Assembly: GCA_947685225.1 (NCBI GenBank)
Contig: CANTUV010000062.1
Coordinates: 13,908,501-13,972,500, forward strand
Source: Garcia nutans
Lineage: Eukaryota > Streptophyta > Magnoliopsida > Malpighiales > Euphorbiaceae
Length of the DNA: 64,000 nucleotides
Direction: 5' to 3'
The notes under the pieces: generated by a model
Told to the model about the DNA's origin: nothing
Database searches by the model: none
Seen by the model: only the letters and a program-made list of their open reading frames with translations
Position numbers and translations under genes: made by a program
Part shown: positions 22,538 through 34,130 of the stretch, piece after piece
Numbering within the stretch: position 1 is the first letter of the stretch
How the letters are laid out: every line of letters starts with the position of its first letter

Positions 22538-25103
22538 TGTAATATCCCAAATGATATCCTAAAATTTTGGAAATGCTAATTATTGAAATTTAATTAAATG
22601 ATTTTAAGTGTATATATGATTAAGTGGAAAGATAGGAAAAAGGGAAGTGTGTATATGTTGTATATATAAAGATATATACAACATATACAAGTCAACATCT
22701 TAATAATAAGGTCAAAAGATATTCTAATTAATTAAATATTAAATGTTAGTGGAAGATGATATTTGATATTTATAATATTATAATAATTTAATTGCTTGGT
22801 GGAGATTAAGTGGGGATTTATGTGGTTAAGTGAAGTGGAGTGGTTTTGACTATTTTCATCATCATCTTCTTTCTTCTCCAAGTGAGCCAGCTACCACCAT
22901 TAGCAAAGGAAAGAGAGAAATTGTTGCTTGCTAACTCAAGAAATTGAAGGATTTCAAGAGATCAAGTTGGAGTTTTAAAGATTTTCTTCATATTTGGTAA
23001 GTTTCCAACTTGTTTCTTTAATTTCCTTTGAGTTTGTGCTTATGAGTTTGTTGGATGTTTGGTGTAGTTGTGTTTATGGTTGATTTTGGTGTGTTTTTTG
23101 TCTAGTTAACTTTGATTTTGGGGTTGGATTGAAGAAAAGGTTAAGTTTGGAGAAGAAAATAAGATTTGTGGATTGTGTAAGTTTTGAGTTGTGAAATATG
23201 GTTGTGATTGTGTTTTGTTGCTTATAATTGAGTTGTTTTGATGTTATGCAAGTATTATTATGGTATATTGATGGATTTGGTTGAGTTTGTGTGGTGATGA
23301 TAAGATGATGAAAGATGTTTGTTGAATGTGGCATTTTTGGTGTTGATATCAGGTTTTTGGCCTGACACGTCCAGTAGCACGGCCATATCTTTGGGCGTGT
23401 CAATGGTTCTGTTTTCAGGGCTGGTGAAATGTCCAGTGACATGCCCATGCCACTGAGAGTGTCACGGCTACTGTGTTGTTGGAGGTTTGACACGTCCAGT
23501 AACACGCCCATGTCACTGAGCGTGTCATAGCTTCTATGCTGGAGGAGGATTGACACGTGAAGTGACACGCCCATGTCACTGAGCGTGTCATAGCTTTTGT
23601 GTTGTGGGTTTAGGGCATGGTCAGGGACACGGCCATGTTGTTGAGCGTGTCATGTGTAGAGTTACCCTAGATAGTTCTCTTTCATATTTTCTTATGTGTA
23701 TCACTAAGTGAGTATGTGTAACTACATTTGGATTAGGTTTTGAAGAGATTTGAGTTTTCCCAATCCAAGTGTTGAAGGACATCTTGGAAGAGGAGATTGG
23801 AATTGGTGTTTGTTGCTCTTAGAGGTAAGTACAAACCTTAAATGATGGGATACATTTACATGATTTTGGGACTTAACACATTTGGTTGGAAAATGTGTTA
23901 AGTTACCTACTATATTGTTGGTGTATGAGAATAGTGCTATGATTTGCATAATGTGAACTATGTGAAATATATAATGATGATTCAAAATGTATGGATAATA
24001 CAATTTGTTATGTATACACTAATGATAGTGTGTGAAGCCATTGGTGATGGCTATATTGATATAAATGGGATATTTGAGGCATTATGCTTATAATGATCAT
24101 GAGAAAATAAAAAAGGATTTGATAATGAAATTATGAAAGAATTGTGTGCCTAGTATGTTATTCAATTTTCAGAGTTTTGCATTTGGTGGCATGCCTATGA
24201 AGTAACAATCCCTTAAAGTTGGGTTGGGCTTGGTCCTTAAAGCCTAGTTGGGTGTTTCATAATGTAGCAGACCCTTGAAGCTGGGTTGGGCCTAGTCCTT
24301 AAAGCCTAGTTGGGATGTTACATATGAGGTAATCCTCATTGTGATTATGATTCACCTTCGGGTTAGATAAATGTGATTATTGGACCATAGCAGTAACTCT
24401 GGAATTTTAATGGCATATTAGATCTCTTTGGGCTTATGCTTGTCTTTGCTTTAATGTAAAATATGAATTATAAAACAATTGAGTAATATAATGAGATATA
24501 AGGTTATAAGTGGTGGTATCCATATGTGTTGTGCATTAGCATTGCAATTGAATAATATTGTTATCAAGGTTTGTACCACTAAGCTTCTAGCTTAGCGCGA
24601 TTGTGATTTATCGCGCATGTGACAAGGTAGATCGGGTTGAGCCGGAGAGTTCAGCTAGGCCGAGTCGAGTCTAGGCTTGAGATTGTAAGAGCAGTGTTGA
24701 TTTGGACATCAAGATCAGAGATGAACTGCCAGCATGTATAAATTCTATATTTTTGTAAATATTGATTTTGATGTATACATATGTATATTTCGCTGCATAT
24801 TCCGCTGCTTATTAAATAAATGTTTTGGATAAACTTTTGGTAATGAATATATATATATATATTTATTTTAACAAGGAATGTTTTATCTATTACTTTTTAT
24901 AATATAAAGGAATGTTTTATCTATTACTTTTTATAATATAAGTTAAATATTTTAAGTTTACTCAGATTGTAGAAATGATGACTTAATGTTAAAGTTAAAG
25001 ATTGGTTTGTTGAAATTGGATTGTGACATTCTTGTATCCGGTACACGTATATTACATATGTGGGTGTATGTGGTGTATGTATATGGGGTGCAAGGGTGTT
25101 ACA
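22538..25103 (+). repeat. T2 3' LTR (Tekay-like)
   Basis: 2566 bp, starting TGTAATATCCC and ending GGGTGTTACA, so the ends form a near-inverted repeat. It contains a GC-rich palindrome block (23350-23660), a tandem duplication of CTGGGTTGGGCCTAGTCCTT (24190-24320) and the block AGCGCGATTGTGATTTATCG also seen in T1. A ~35-bp direct duplication (AAGGAATGTTTTATCTATTA) lies at 24873-24942. No second LTR of this copy is in the window. Confidence 0.85.
23350..23660. repeat. GC-rich palindromic cassette in T2 LTR
   Basis: Five imperfect repeats spaced about 60 bp apart. Each has the pattern TGACACGTCCAGTxACACG, CCCATGTCACTGAGCGTGTC, then a spacer such as ATAGCTTCTATG. Within a unit GACACG pairs with CGTGTC, so each unit can fold. 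The block is +812 to +1122 from the LTR start. Almost the same unit occurs in the Athila-like LTR at 43541-43740. Confidence 0.8.
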
Positions 25104-25710
25104 CAACCTCTCCCCCTTTATGACAATTTTTATTTACTAATTCTCGATTCAGTCTATTTATCCTCCTTTGATAAAGGCAAAAACAAATAAAAAATCTCAA
25201 TATTAATCACAATGATAAACAAAAAAAGAGAAATTTCATTAATCAAAAGCAATTATAAAAACAAAAGACAATTACTTGAATATGATATGTATGATCTTGT
25301 TACATGAGGTGCCACAAAACTAGTTTGAGATCACACATAAAGGTAAAACAAAAAAAGAAAGAAAACATGAGAAATTATCAATTTTCATCATTGTCATCAT
25401 CATCCTCTTCTTCTTATTCTTCCTCTTTTTCATCTTCACTTTCACCAACTTCACTTCCACCTTCTTCAAAGTGAGTTCTCCCTTCTTCATCACCTCCTTC
25501 TTCATGAGGATGAGAGCCATGAATGGTTGGTGAGAGACTTGGTTCCTCCTTATTAACTAGTATGCATTGGGAAAGTCCCAATACTCCTTGCATGTGTCTT
25601 ATGTCCATGTGAAGATGAGAGATTTGAGAGCTGATGTTATCAAATTTGGTTCCTTCAGAGGTCATTTAGCTTTGGATATCTTAGAGGATGGTGAAATTTG
25701 ATCCTTGGTG
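25104..25710 (-). other. retroelement 3'-end debris with acidic ORF fragment
   Basis: On the minus strand an 83-residue ORF (25665-25414; starts MTSEGTKFDNISSQISHLHM) ends in a Glu-rich tail. It looks like the C-terminal coiled/acidic part of a gypsy accessory ORF, but I cannot name it. Further along the same strand, next to the T2 LTR end, lies AAAGGGGGAGAGG, which looks like a polypurine tract. The piece lies between two Tekay-like LTR 3' ends that face each other. Confidence 0.4.
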
Positions 25711-25960
25711 CAACACCCTTACACTCTATATACATACAGTATATACACCTTGTATCTGTAAAATAAGTATATAGAATATAAGAACGTTACAGTAATTAAT
25801 TATAGAAAAATCATATTATTGATATCAAAAATAAATAAGCTTTTAAGAAACCAATTTAATAAATAAATACACTTATATTTAGTATCAATAAGTATTTGTA
25901 AGAAAATTTCTAGGAAAAATTTGCCAAAAGTTTTGTCTGTAAGTTTTCTTTTCTCTTTCT
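25711..25960 (-). repeat. Tekay-like LTR 3'-end fragment, minus strand
   Basis: Its reverse complement ends GAGTGTAAGGGTGTTG, like the T2 LTR end. It also contains ACAGACAAAACTTTTGGCAA, matching about 2293-2312 of the T1 LTR. The inner part of the LTR is missing beyond about 25960. Confidence 0.6.
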
Positions 25961-26944
25961 AATTTTCTAAATTTTCATTCTTTAACTATTTTTCAAATAA
26001 AAAATAAAAATGGATTCTACAATATTCAAAGTGGGAAACAAACTCCTCTATTTTTTTAAGAGCGTATTTTCCATTTAGAAAACAACTAAAAGTAGTTTTC
26101 TAAAATTAACTATTAATTAAAAAATGAACAAACCTATTTTCTAATTTTCTAAATAGAAAATATTTATAACTAAACAACAAATTCTTTCCATTTTTCTTTA
26201 GAAAATTTTCATTATAAACCCAGAAAAACATAAACATAGACCTTGTTATTGAAGAGAGGAAGTGGAGCTTTCCAAGACCGGCGAGGAGATGGCAGCGATA
26301 GCCATATTGTCTGGAAATTAAGATATTGATATTTTAATTTTTATTCATATTTTTTATTATTGAAAAATATATATTTTAATAATAAAATCTCAGTCTGCTG
26401 TAAATGATGGGGTCCCACAAAGTTACATAAATATGAGTTAATGGCTAAATAATTTTTGTCACGGCAAGGGCTTGAATGTTAGTGTTTTTTTTTTTTATAA
26501 CGAAGGGGTTAAATGGACCAAAAAAAAAGTTTAAGTGTTTAAGTACAATTTTAATTAAACTTCAAGATTGCATTTGAACCTTATCCCATAATTAATTTAT
26601 TATGAAAGTTAAGAGTCATATTTTTTCAACTTTTCATTTTTTTTTAAAAATATATAAATCAATCAATATTATTAAATTATCAATATTATTAAATTATATT
26701 AATATGTAATTAATTTATAGAAGATTAAAAGTAATAAATATAACTTATTAATTGTTAAAATTTTAATTTTATATAAATTATTAAGTTAAATGAAATTAAT
26801 TTTAAAAAAAGAAAAAGGAAAAATAACAATTTTCTAAAAGTAATGATGTGAAAGCCTCAAAACACTTCTTATTTCTTAGCTTTTATATATAGATATAGAT
26901 TTGGTTACTATTTCAATTTTGATCGGTTACAAGCCGATTTTGAG
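25961..26944. other. AT-rich gene-free stretch
   Basis: No gene or defined element recognised. There are several short inverted repeats around TTTTCTAAAT words (about 26050-26210). Confidence 0.45.
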
Positions 26945-27216
26945 TTCTCATAGCTGCATTTCTTCACCTTGGTTTCAAGCAATCAAATGCTGGTTTTTTT
27001 TTGTTTGTCTAGAAATCATCCAATTCTTTCACTGCTTTATTGGTTTATGTTGATGACTTAATTGTTGCAAGTGATGACCAGGAAGAAATTGTGTAGATAA
27101 AGGAGTATTTGTACTCAATTTTCAAAATTAAAGACTTGGGGGACTTGAAATATTTTTTATGATTTGAGGTTGCTCAAAATGCTATTGGAATCAATATTTA
27201 TCAATGTAAATATACC
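26945..27216 (+). pseudogene. Ty1/copia reverse transcriptase fragment
   Basis: The reading includes LGFKQSNAGFF, SFTALLVYVDDLIVASDD, IFKIKDLGDLKYFL and FEVAQNAIGINIYQCKY. This is the YVDD catalytic box of copia RT with its usual following block (KDLGxLKYFLGxE). Two or three stops and no flanking domains show it is a relic. It differs clearly from the RT of the intact element at 15494, so it comes from another copia lineage. Confidence 0.8.
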
Positions 27217-27385
27217 ATGTAATTTTTTTTACCACTATTGTACTTGGTATGCCCATTCTTTGCTATAAAATATGGGATAAAAGGAAAAAAATTATAATGA
27301 GTTATTATTATATATTTAAATATAATTTAATGTAAATGCAAATATAATTTGACTAATAGATATAAAATTGAATATTCTTTATCAA

Positions 27386-27660
27386 CATTGTCTTCGTCCC
27401 AAATTAATAGGTACATTTATTTTTTTATTTATTCAAAATTCTAGCACATTTGTTATTTTAATAAATTAATTAACATGTTAAATCCCTATTATATATATTT
27501 GATGTTACTAATAAAAAATATTTAATAAATATATCAAATACTAAAATAAGAATATGTAAGAGCAAAAAATACAAGTAAATTTATATTTTCAATAAAAATA
27601 ACAAATTTTCTTAATTCTAGTAAAATAAAACGTGTTTATAAATTTGGACGGGGAGAGTAT
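27386..27660. mobile_element. Stowaway-like MITE
   Basis: The left end reads TCTTCGTCCCAAATTAATAG. The right end, reverse-complemented, reads TACTCTCCCCGTCCAAATTT. Similarity of the arms continues inward (ATTCTAGCACATTTGTTATT against a matching stretch). TACTCCCTCCGTCCC-type ends with a TA target are typical of Stowaway (Tc1/mariner) MITEs. About 275 bp, AT-rich, no coding capacity. Confidence 0.7.
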
Positions 27661-28352
27661 TAAAAAATAAAATTAAGTTAATGCTTAATATACATTGAAG
27701 TTATTAATTAAATGAACGATTGGATTTAGATAAAAATAATGCATTATTAAAATTTCATGTAAGTCATGACCATAATATTATTTGAAGTTCCAATTGATCT
27801 TTGCATAATCACTATGAGATATAAGATATAATGGTGTGTATTTACTTTTCCGCTTATATTATATTATATTATATTATTTCTTTTCTTATTTTATTTATTT
27901 GGAGATCAAATCCATTTTTTACAAGTTTTAAATAGTATTGATGATAGAATAATAATATATAATAATACTATAAACAATAATTGAAAATATACTAAAAATA
28001 AAATAAAATAGTAAACCGCATGTGTATTATAATTTTTTAATAATTATCTTTCTCATAATGTGTTATACCTTATATTTAAAAATAAATTAAAAATAAAAAC
28101 AAAATTGAATTCATAATCACATATCTTTAATTTTGTACATAAATTTTCCAAAACAATAAAAGGAAATGGTAAATAAGCATACATTACATAGATAATAGTT
28201 TTGACATAGCAAAAGAAATCAAATTTTATAATGTCATAAATAAAAGGTAAACATAAATATCATATAATTTGAATCTTTGATCTAAATCAAGTTTGCACTA
28301 CAGCTAGGTTAAGCCCGCGAGTGCAAATTTCATAATATCATAATAATTCTCT
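27661..28352. other. AT-rich downstream region of the mutarotase gene
   Basis: No ORF or repeat family recognised. It probably includes the 3' UTR of the minus-strand gene just to the right. AATAAA-like words are frequent, so no polyadenylation site can be picked. Confidence 0.4.
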
Positions 28353-29961
28353 CTAAACATTTGAAAATGTGTAATGTGTAACATGAGAATAAATATTTCC
28401 TTCCTTCACAATAGATTGAGGAAAATCAGGATGATTAACATAATCCGGATACCATTGAGTCACCAAACATAAACCTGCATGACTTTGATATATAAATCCA
28501 TCTTTTCCTTTTATATCTTTTAGTAAATTACCAGAATAAAATTGTAAGCCAGGTGAATCTGTAAGCACCTCCATTTTTAATCCTGACTTACTATCCTCTA
28601 CCAATGCGACCTTTCTAGGTGTAGCATTCGATGCGACATAACTATCAAGTATATAATTAATGTCATAACCTTTAGGAAGTTCCTTAATCCTTTTTCCAAT
28701 GGGATTAAGTTCAGGACTAGTGAAATCATAGGGAGTTCCACTTGTACTTTGAATTTGACCAGTTGGAATCAATTCATCATTCACTGGTGTATAACGTTTT
28801 CCAAAAATTTGAAGTTTTTCTCCCAAAATATCTCCACTGTTATGCCCACCTAAATTCCAATAACTGTGGTGGGCTAAATTTATTGGACTTTCCTTTTTAT
28901 CGAGACTTCTAGCTTTCATTGAGATAGACAATTTATTGTGTTCAAAAAGTGTGTACCTTGCAGTAACCATGAGTGAACCAGGAAATCCTAAAATAATAGT
29001 AAGAAAAATACAGATAAAATAAATGTTTATTTTAATTAATGATATTGAAGTTGAAAAATTCAATATATTTAAACAAAAAATAATGGAGTGAAAGAAATTA
29101 TGCTAACCTTCTTCGCCATCAGGACTCTGATAGGAAAAGGAAATGAAAGGTTCGACACCTTCATTTTGGTGTTTTTCCACTTTCCAAATTACTTTAGAAA
29201 ATCCTTTAGAGCCACCATTATACATATTTTTGCCTTCATTAGCTTTTAGTTTATGTAATTCTCCATTCAATTTAAATTGAGCTCCACCAATTCTATTAGC
29301 AACACGTCCCACTGTTGCTCCCATATATACATTGTCATTCTGTATAAAATTTTTCAATTAATTATAATCAAAATTAGAGTGTTAAGAAAAATTTATACTC
29401 TTTTTTTTAAAAAAAAAAACAAAATGGATGTATTCCTATTTCTTGGATTTACTAAAAAAATTCAAAATTTAGGAACGAAAGAAATATGTTACTAAAAGCC
29501 AAAAATTTTTGCTAAAAGCATTAGCAACTGATCCATTGATAAAAGCCTTGTTGCTAAATCTTTTAGCAATGGTTTTGAAATACATTTTTATTTATTAAAT
29601 AAATCATATTAATAAATTTTAATTTAATGAATAATAGTAATAATAGAAAAATCTCACCTGATATTCTTGAATGGTACCATAACCAAGAACAATATCAATC
29701 GGTTTTCCTATAAAATATTAAAAATAATATTAAAAGGATAAATGTTAATTAGTATACCAAGAAAAAAAAACATTAGAGAGAATGAGATATACCAGTTTTA
29801 TCAGGAATAATAAAAGAAACAAGGCTTGCACCCCAATTTGTGAGTTTTAACGAAGTATTTCCATTCCTAAGTTCATAGAATTCAATCTTTTCTTGGCCAA
29901 TGACTTTGGCAAACTCAATAGCAAAAAAAATGCAAAAACAAAACAAAGATAACTTTCCCAT
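28353..29961 (-). CDS. aldose 1-epimerase (galactose mutarotase) family protein, four exons, 361 aa
   Basis: Exons on minus: 29961-29793, 29707-29658, 29339-29108, 28987-28353. Splice sites are GT-AG (CTG|GTATAT, TATAG|GAAAAC, CAG|GTGAGA, ACAG|AATGAC, AAG|GTTAGC, TTTAG|GATTTC). Together they give 362 codons including stop with no frame break. Residues 1-22 form a hydrophobic signal peptide, so the product is probably secreted or vacuolar. Family motifs follow in order: TNWGASLVSFIIPDKTG, VGRVANRIGGAQF, NLAHHSYWNL, IPTGQIQSTSGTPYDF, GYDINYIL, GLQFYSGN and PDYVNHPDFP. The family interconverts alpha and beta anomers of galactose/glucose. Odd: the catalytic His of the HGG motif is Asn114 (YNGG) and the catalytic Glu of LETQ is Val326 (LVTQ). 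The other catalytic His is kept (H191), as is substrate-binding D259. Length and exon layout are normal, so it may be a pseudoenzyme or have a changed function. Confidence 0.93.
29500..29575. repeat. short inverted repeat in mutarotase intron 2
   Basis: TTGCTAAAAGCATTAGCAAC on the left faces GTTGCTAAATCTTTTAGCAA on the right, with a ~20-bp gap. The arrangement suggests a tiny MITE or its terminal remnant within the intron. No target duplication was identified. Confidence 0.4.
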
Positions 29962-30030
29962 TTTCTTCTTTTCAAAGAATAAAAATTAAATTAGATTAGT
30001 TTGGTTTATTCAAAATCTTAAATAGGAAGA

Positions 30031-30040
30031 CTATATATAC
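30031..30040 (-). promoter_or_regulatory. candidate TATA box of the mutarotase gene
   Basis: GTATATATAG on the minus strand, about 70 bp before the start codon, is a suitable distance for a short 5' UTR. The region is AT-rich, so chance occurrence is possible. Confidence 0.35.
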
Positions 30041-31301
30041 TTCAATGGTAAATGCTAAATATATATATATTTAGAGAGAGAAAGGATAAATTTATGGCAT
30101 TTTCTTCTTGTTTTGTTTTTAGCCAAGTATTTTTCTACTATTTTTGTTCATTTTTGCTACTCTTATTTTGACTATTCTTTTTTATTATTCTTTTTTTTTT
30201 ATCACCAATAACTTATATGTCAATTTGAATGGTGAAACGACTTCCTATTAACTTTATCTATTTAAATAAATTCACAATTTAGTGTTTAATTTTTGCTTAT
30301 TCTTCTTTTATGTCAAAATAAGAAATTAACAGTTATTTGTTAATTGATTATAGTAAACAAACTCTAATTGTTTTGCATTTTGTTTTAAGGTACTATTATT
30401 TGAATTCAGTGTTCAATGAATTATTTTTTTCCTAAAATTAAAAAAGAAATAGCATATAAGCTTTCCTTCGACATGATTTTTTTATTTTAAGTATTTATAT
30501 ATATTTATTTTTATTGATTTTATACTTCAATTTAAGTTAATTTTTCTGTTTAGTTATTATTTAATTTAGGAGTGAAGTCATTGCAATTTATTTATATTAA
30601 CAATTTTTTAATAATATTTCAAATCTTATTTTTCCTAAAAATATTATTTCATTGTTGCCCATATGCCCAAATAAGTAAATATATTATATAATACACAAGT
30701 TTAATTAGCAAAACCCTTCAAAACTCATAGTTTATACACTTATTTATTTAACATAAACAAGAGCTCATTTAAGAAACAAAGTTTTGTATAATTGCTCTAT
30801 ATATATGCATGCATACATAAATACATACATACATATATAATTTTTTGAACTAAATCATTCAATTTTTTTTAATTGACTTGATTACGAGTAATGTATTGAA
30901 TTATGATTACAACTAATTAATATTGTTTTAGTAAGCTTTTGACACTTCAATTTTTCTACTTCAACTTTTTATTTGTGAACAGTGGACAACATTTTGCTAA
31001 TTATAAATTTTATAAACACAGTAGGAATTATTTGACTAAGTTTCTGGCAAAAAATAAATGAGATAAATATAATAGATATTGTCTGGCTAGGAAAAAAAAC
31101 TACACTACTTTCTCCCTTTTTTACGTGTATATGAATGAATATCAATATTTTGCATTCATCGTCAAGTATAAATAATAGTCTTCTTAGTTTAGGCATGAGA
31201 ATTAAATAAAAAATACAAAAAATAAAAAAAATAAAAAAAGAGAAAAATATCTTTATTAATTTGTTTTTGCATTTTACTATCCTTTGAGTTTGCCACTAGC
31301 A
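30041..31301. other. intergenic, nothing recognised
   Basis: AT-rich. It probably holds upstream regulatory sequence of the minus-strand mutarotase gene. A short TACA/CATA microsatellite lies at about 30808-30837. No genes seen. Confidence 0.45.
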
Positions 31302-31413
31302 ATGCCTGCTAATGGAAAAGCTAGTTTTTATGCATAGAAAAATGGAAAAATTTTCATGAAATTAACTAATTATGGTGCTTCTCTTGTTTCTTTGGTTGTT
31401 CATGATAAAACTG
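31302..31413 (+). pseudogene. relic of mutarotase exon 1, inverted relative to the intact gene
   Basis: The + strand encodes NGKIFMKLTNYGASLVSL and VVHDKTG, followed directly by GTATAG. This is collinear with the end of exon 1 of the neighbouring gene (TNWGASLVSFIIPDKTG then GTATAT), including the exact splice-donor position. Upstream, AATGGAAAAGCTAGTTTTTA corresponds to the coding stretch after the signal peptide. A TAG stop interrupts it, and no exon 2-4 homologue follows. It points to an inverted duplication that has mostly decayed. Confidence 0.75.
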
Positions 31414-32659
31414 GTATAGTTTATTTATTTTTAATAAATTTTCATTATTTCCTTTTTTTTTATATCAAATTAATAATTTATTAAAGGGAAAGTGATATCA
31501 TGTTTGAACTTTTAATTCTCTATGTAATTTTTTATTTTATTTTTTGTCATTTTATTTCACAAGAAAGCCAATAAATCAAAGGAGTTGTTTTCTATATATA
31601 AAAAACCTCTTACGTTTTCAATAAAAATAATTATTTTTTTAATATTTATCAAATGAGAAATGAGCCTATCAATTTAGGACAGAGAAAGTAAAATTTTTAG
31701 AATTATTTATTTATTTTCCTTTCAAAATTTTAAACCGCCCTTTCTTTAACTTATACAATAAATTAAATAAAACAAATCACAAAAAATTAATTTTTTCCCA
31801 AGTAAAAATATTTTTCTTTTAAAAAATATGATGCTTTTTAATTCCAAAAAAAAAAAGAAAATTAGGAAAAGTGATAAATTCTTCAAAAAGATTAATTTGA
31901 AATCATCTAATAAATCAAAGGAACTTTGAAGGAATTGAAAACACAGAAAAGAAGAAAACTTGAAAAAAAGGATTTAAATCTTTATTTTTTAATATTTTTT
32001 TCAATTTCCTCTGTTTATTTTTATTTTCATTTTATTATTTTTTACTTGTAATATTGTATGATAATTTTTACTTTAATTATTTATTAAGAAATTATATTAA
32101 TGATCAATATTTTTCACTTTGTTTTATTTTTTATGTATCATCATGTAAATTTAAGAGTATATATATTAATATTTTCTTTGATAAATTTATTATTATATAT
32201 TTTTTTTGCAAATGAAATGATTTATTAATAGATTAACAAATTTTCAAAATGGAAACTATACGAAAAATATAATGAACACTGAAATAAAAATAAATAGGAA
32301 CAATTAAGAGCGAAACAAGAATTTCTAAGAGAAATTTTGCCTTGTGCTCTTGAAATTATAGCTTCACCTTTGGGTATATGTATTAAGTCAATAAAATATA
32401 TTACAATTACCTTATTCCTTAAACTATGTAAATCATAATATCACAATTGTTTATCATAAAGACAACAATATAATGCTTATTACTTATGAATAGTAGTTTT
32501 TAATTTGATTTTGACTTTAATGAAAAGTCAGTCTTATCTCTAAAATGGATTTTTGTTAGAGTTACATCTTAAAGGACTTCATTTTTATGTGACGAGTGAA
32601 CCCATTAGCAAATGAAATTTAAAATTTCTGATTTGAGTATTTCCTTTCCTAGAGTCCAT
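31414..32659. other. intergenic, AT-rich
   Basis: No gene found. A CTATCAATTTAGGACAGAGA stretch near 31666 resembles one end of a Stowaway-type MITE, but I could not find its partner. Confidence 0.4.
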
Positions 32660-33035
32660 AGCAAAAACAATGCCGTTTAATGTTTATTTAAGGTTAATAT
32701 TAACTTTATACATTTTTTTAAGCTCTATGTACTTCATTAAATTTGATGTACACCTTTATATATAATAATAACTATAATAAATACAATAAAATTATGACAA
32801 TATGAGAATTAAAAGGAGAGTGCACTAGCTTCAAAAGAATGTTTTTGGCCTATTATATGATACCACTTTTTTTCCCTAAATTTTAAACAAAGTGCCAACC
32901 AAATTTTATAATTTTAAGTACTAAACACAAAAATGATGTCGTTTCATGTTTGGTTAAAGGTTAATGTTGACTTTATACATTTTTTATGCTCCATATGCTC
33001 CACTGGATTTGATGTACACAAAGAAGTATATTTAT
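32660..33035. repeat. ~95-bp direct repeat pair
   Basis: 32670-32760 and 32935-33030 share GTTAATATTAACTTTATACA / GTTAATGTTGACTTTATACA, then ATTTTTTAAGCTC and GATGTACAC, with about 80% similarity. There is no coding sense. A looser duplication (33260-33440 against 33530-33640, sharing ATCACCTGCTTTG and GTAATTTCATTA) follows downstream. Confidence 0.5.
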
Positions 33036-33840
33036 GGTCATAGCTGCACGTATAGTGTATATGTTGATAGATTGGCCCACTTTAGCAAAGACAGAGGGAT
33101 GTTTTTGCAAATCATAAGCATATTTAAAGAAAAAATGGGGTATCATTTCTTAGCTTTTCCCTGTTGTCTAGCGTTGCATATTTCTTGCGAGTTGCAGCTG
33201 TGAAATTCTGCGGACAGTATCTTTTTCATACTAATACTCGTTTTGCCATTGTACAAGACCTGTACTTTTAGCAGTTTCAATCACCTGCTTTGTACATATT
33301 TGGAAAAAATATTAATCCCTATGCTTTAAAACTCAAGATTCTGAACAATTGGTAATGATCATAGGAATTCCATTAGTAATTTCATTATTGAGATCATAAA
33401 TATCAGATCAACCAATTCATAAATTTAGGGAATATGAGAAATATAGAAAATTAAAAGTCACAATTTCAATGCCAGAAAATTGCACTTGTGTAGAGTTCTA
33501 CATACCAGTAACTTTTCATTCATACTGGTTTACAAGACTTAATCAACCACCTGCTTTGCTAATCAAGACCTTTAACTTCAGAAGTTTAAATAGTAATTTC
33601 ATTACTGGGGCCATAAAATAAAGATCAGATCAACTGTTTTAACTCAAGACAAAGGTACAAATTATTAAGATCCTCAATTTAAGTGAAGATGAATAAGATA
33701 AATTCAAAGTAATGCACTAGAAAATAGACACCTTAATGTCCCAATCCCAGCTCAACCTTCTTATCAAATCCAAAACCTAGCTCTTTAATATTCCTTTTAC
33801 CTCCAAAAATGTCCAACAATTGATGTTGTAGTTCCTTATG
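33036..33840. other. intergenic with weak internal duplication
   Basis: It contains the looser duplication noted for 33260-33640. No gene or transposon terminus was recognised before the Ogre-like LTR start at 33841. Confidence 0.4.
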
Positions 33841-34130
33841 TGTAGCCCCTAATTTTTGCCCTAAGCTATTCCGATCTCAATTAAAGAAGGCCAAAGTAAA
33901 TTTAGTCCAATTTTAAAAGCTTAAACCTAGTTTATGGCTCTGAAGCAGGTCCATCAAGTTTTAAAAGGCCTAAATTAAGTTGGTTCAATTTTTAAAGGTC
34001 AAATTGGTTTGTACAATTTATAAATTAGGTTCGGTTAAAAAATAAGTCTAAATTTGGTTCGGTCGGGCTTGGACTAAGTTAAAATTGACATGTGCATGGT
34101 TCATGTCAATTTTTGCATATGTCAATTTGG
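33841..34130 (+). repeat. Ogre-like element A: truncated 5' LTR
   Basis: Starts TGTAGCCCCTAATTTTTGCC and follows the first ~290 bp of the LTR at 44188. It then jumps directly to sequence that in the other copy lies just downstream of the primer site (34131 corresponds to 46296). The rest of the LTR and the primer site are deleted. Confidence 0.75.

Noticed and set aside
23074..23574. 166-aa minus ORF
   Set aside because: Its repeated MGVSLDVS-type peptide is only the translation of the tandem palindromic cassette in the T2 LTR. The same applies to 43471-43869.
23350..23660. CRISPR-like array (regular repeats with spacers)
   Set aside because: Repeats are imperfect palindromes with similar spacers inside a plant LTR. 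There are no cas genes and the genome is eukaryotic.
25414..25665. Host gene for an acidic protein
   Set aside because: Short, no introns or motifs, next to a polypurine tract and between LTR ends. A retroelement accessory fragment is more likely.
29103..29357. Separate short genes at 28353-29063, 29103-29357 and 29773-29961
   Set aside because: These are consecutive exons of one mutarotase-family gene. Splice sites join them in frame through a 50-bp exon at 29658-29707.
31655..31690. Stowaway-type MITE end
   Set aside because: One end resembles such termini, but no partner with matching inverted sequence was found within a reasonable distance.
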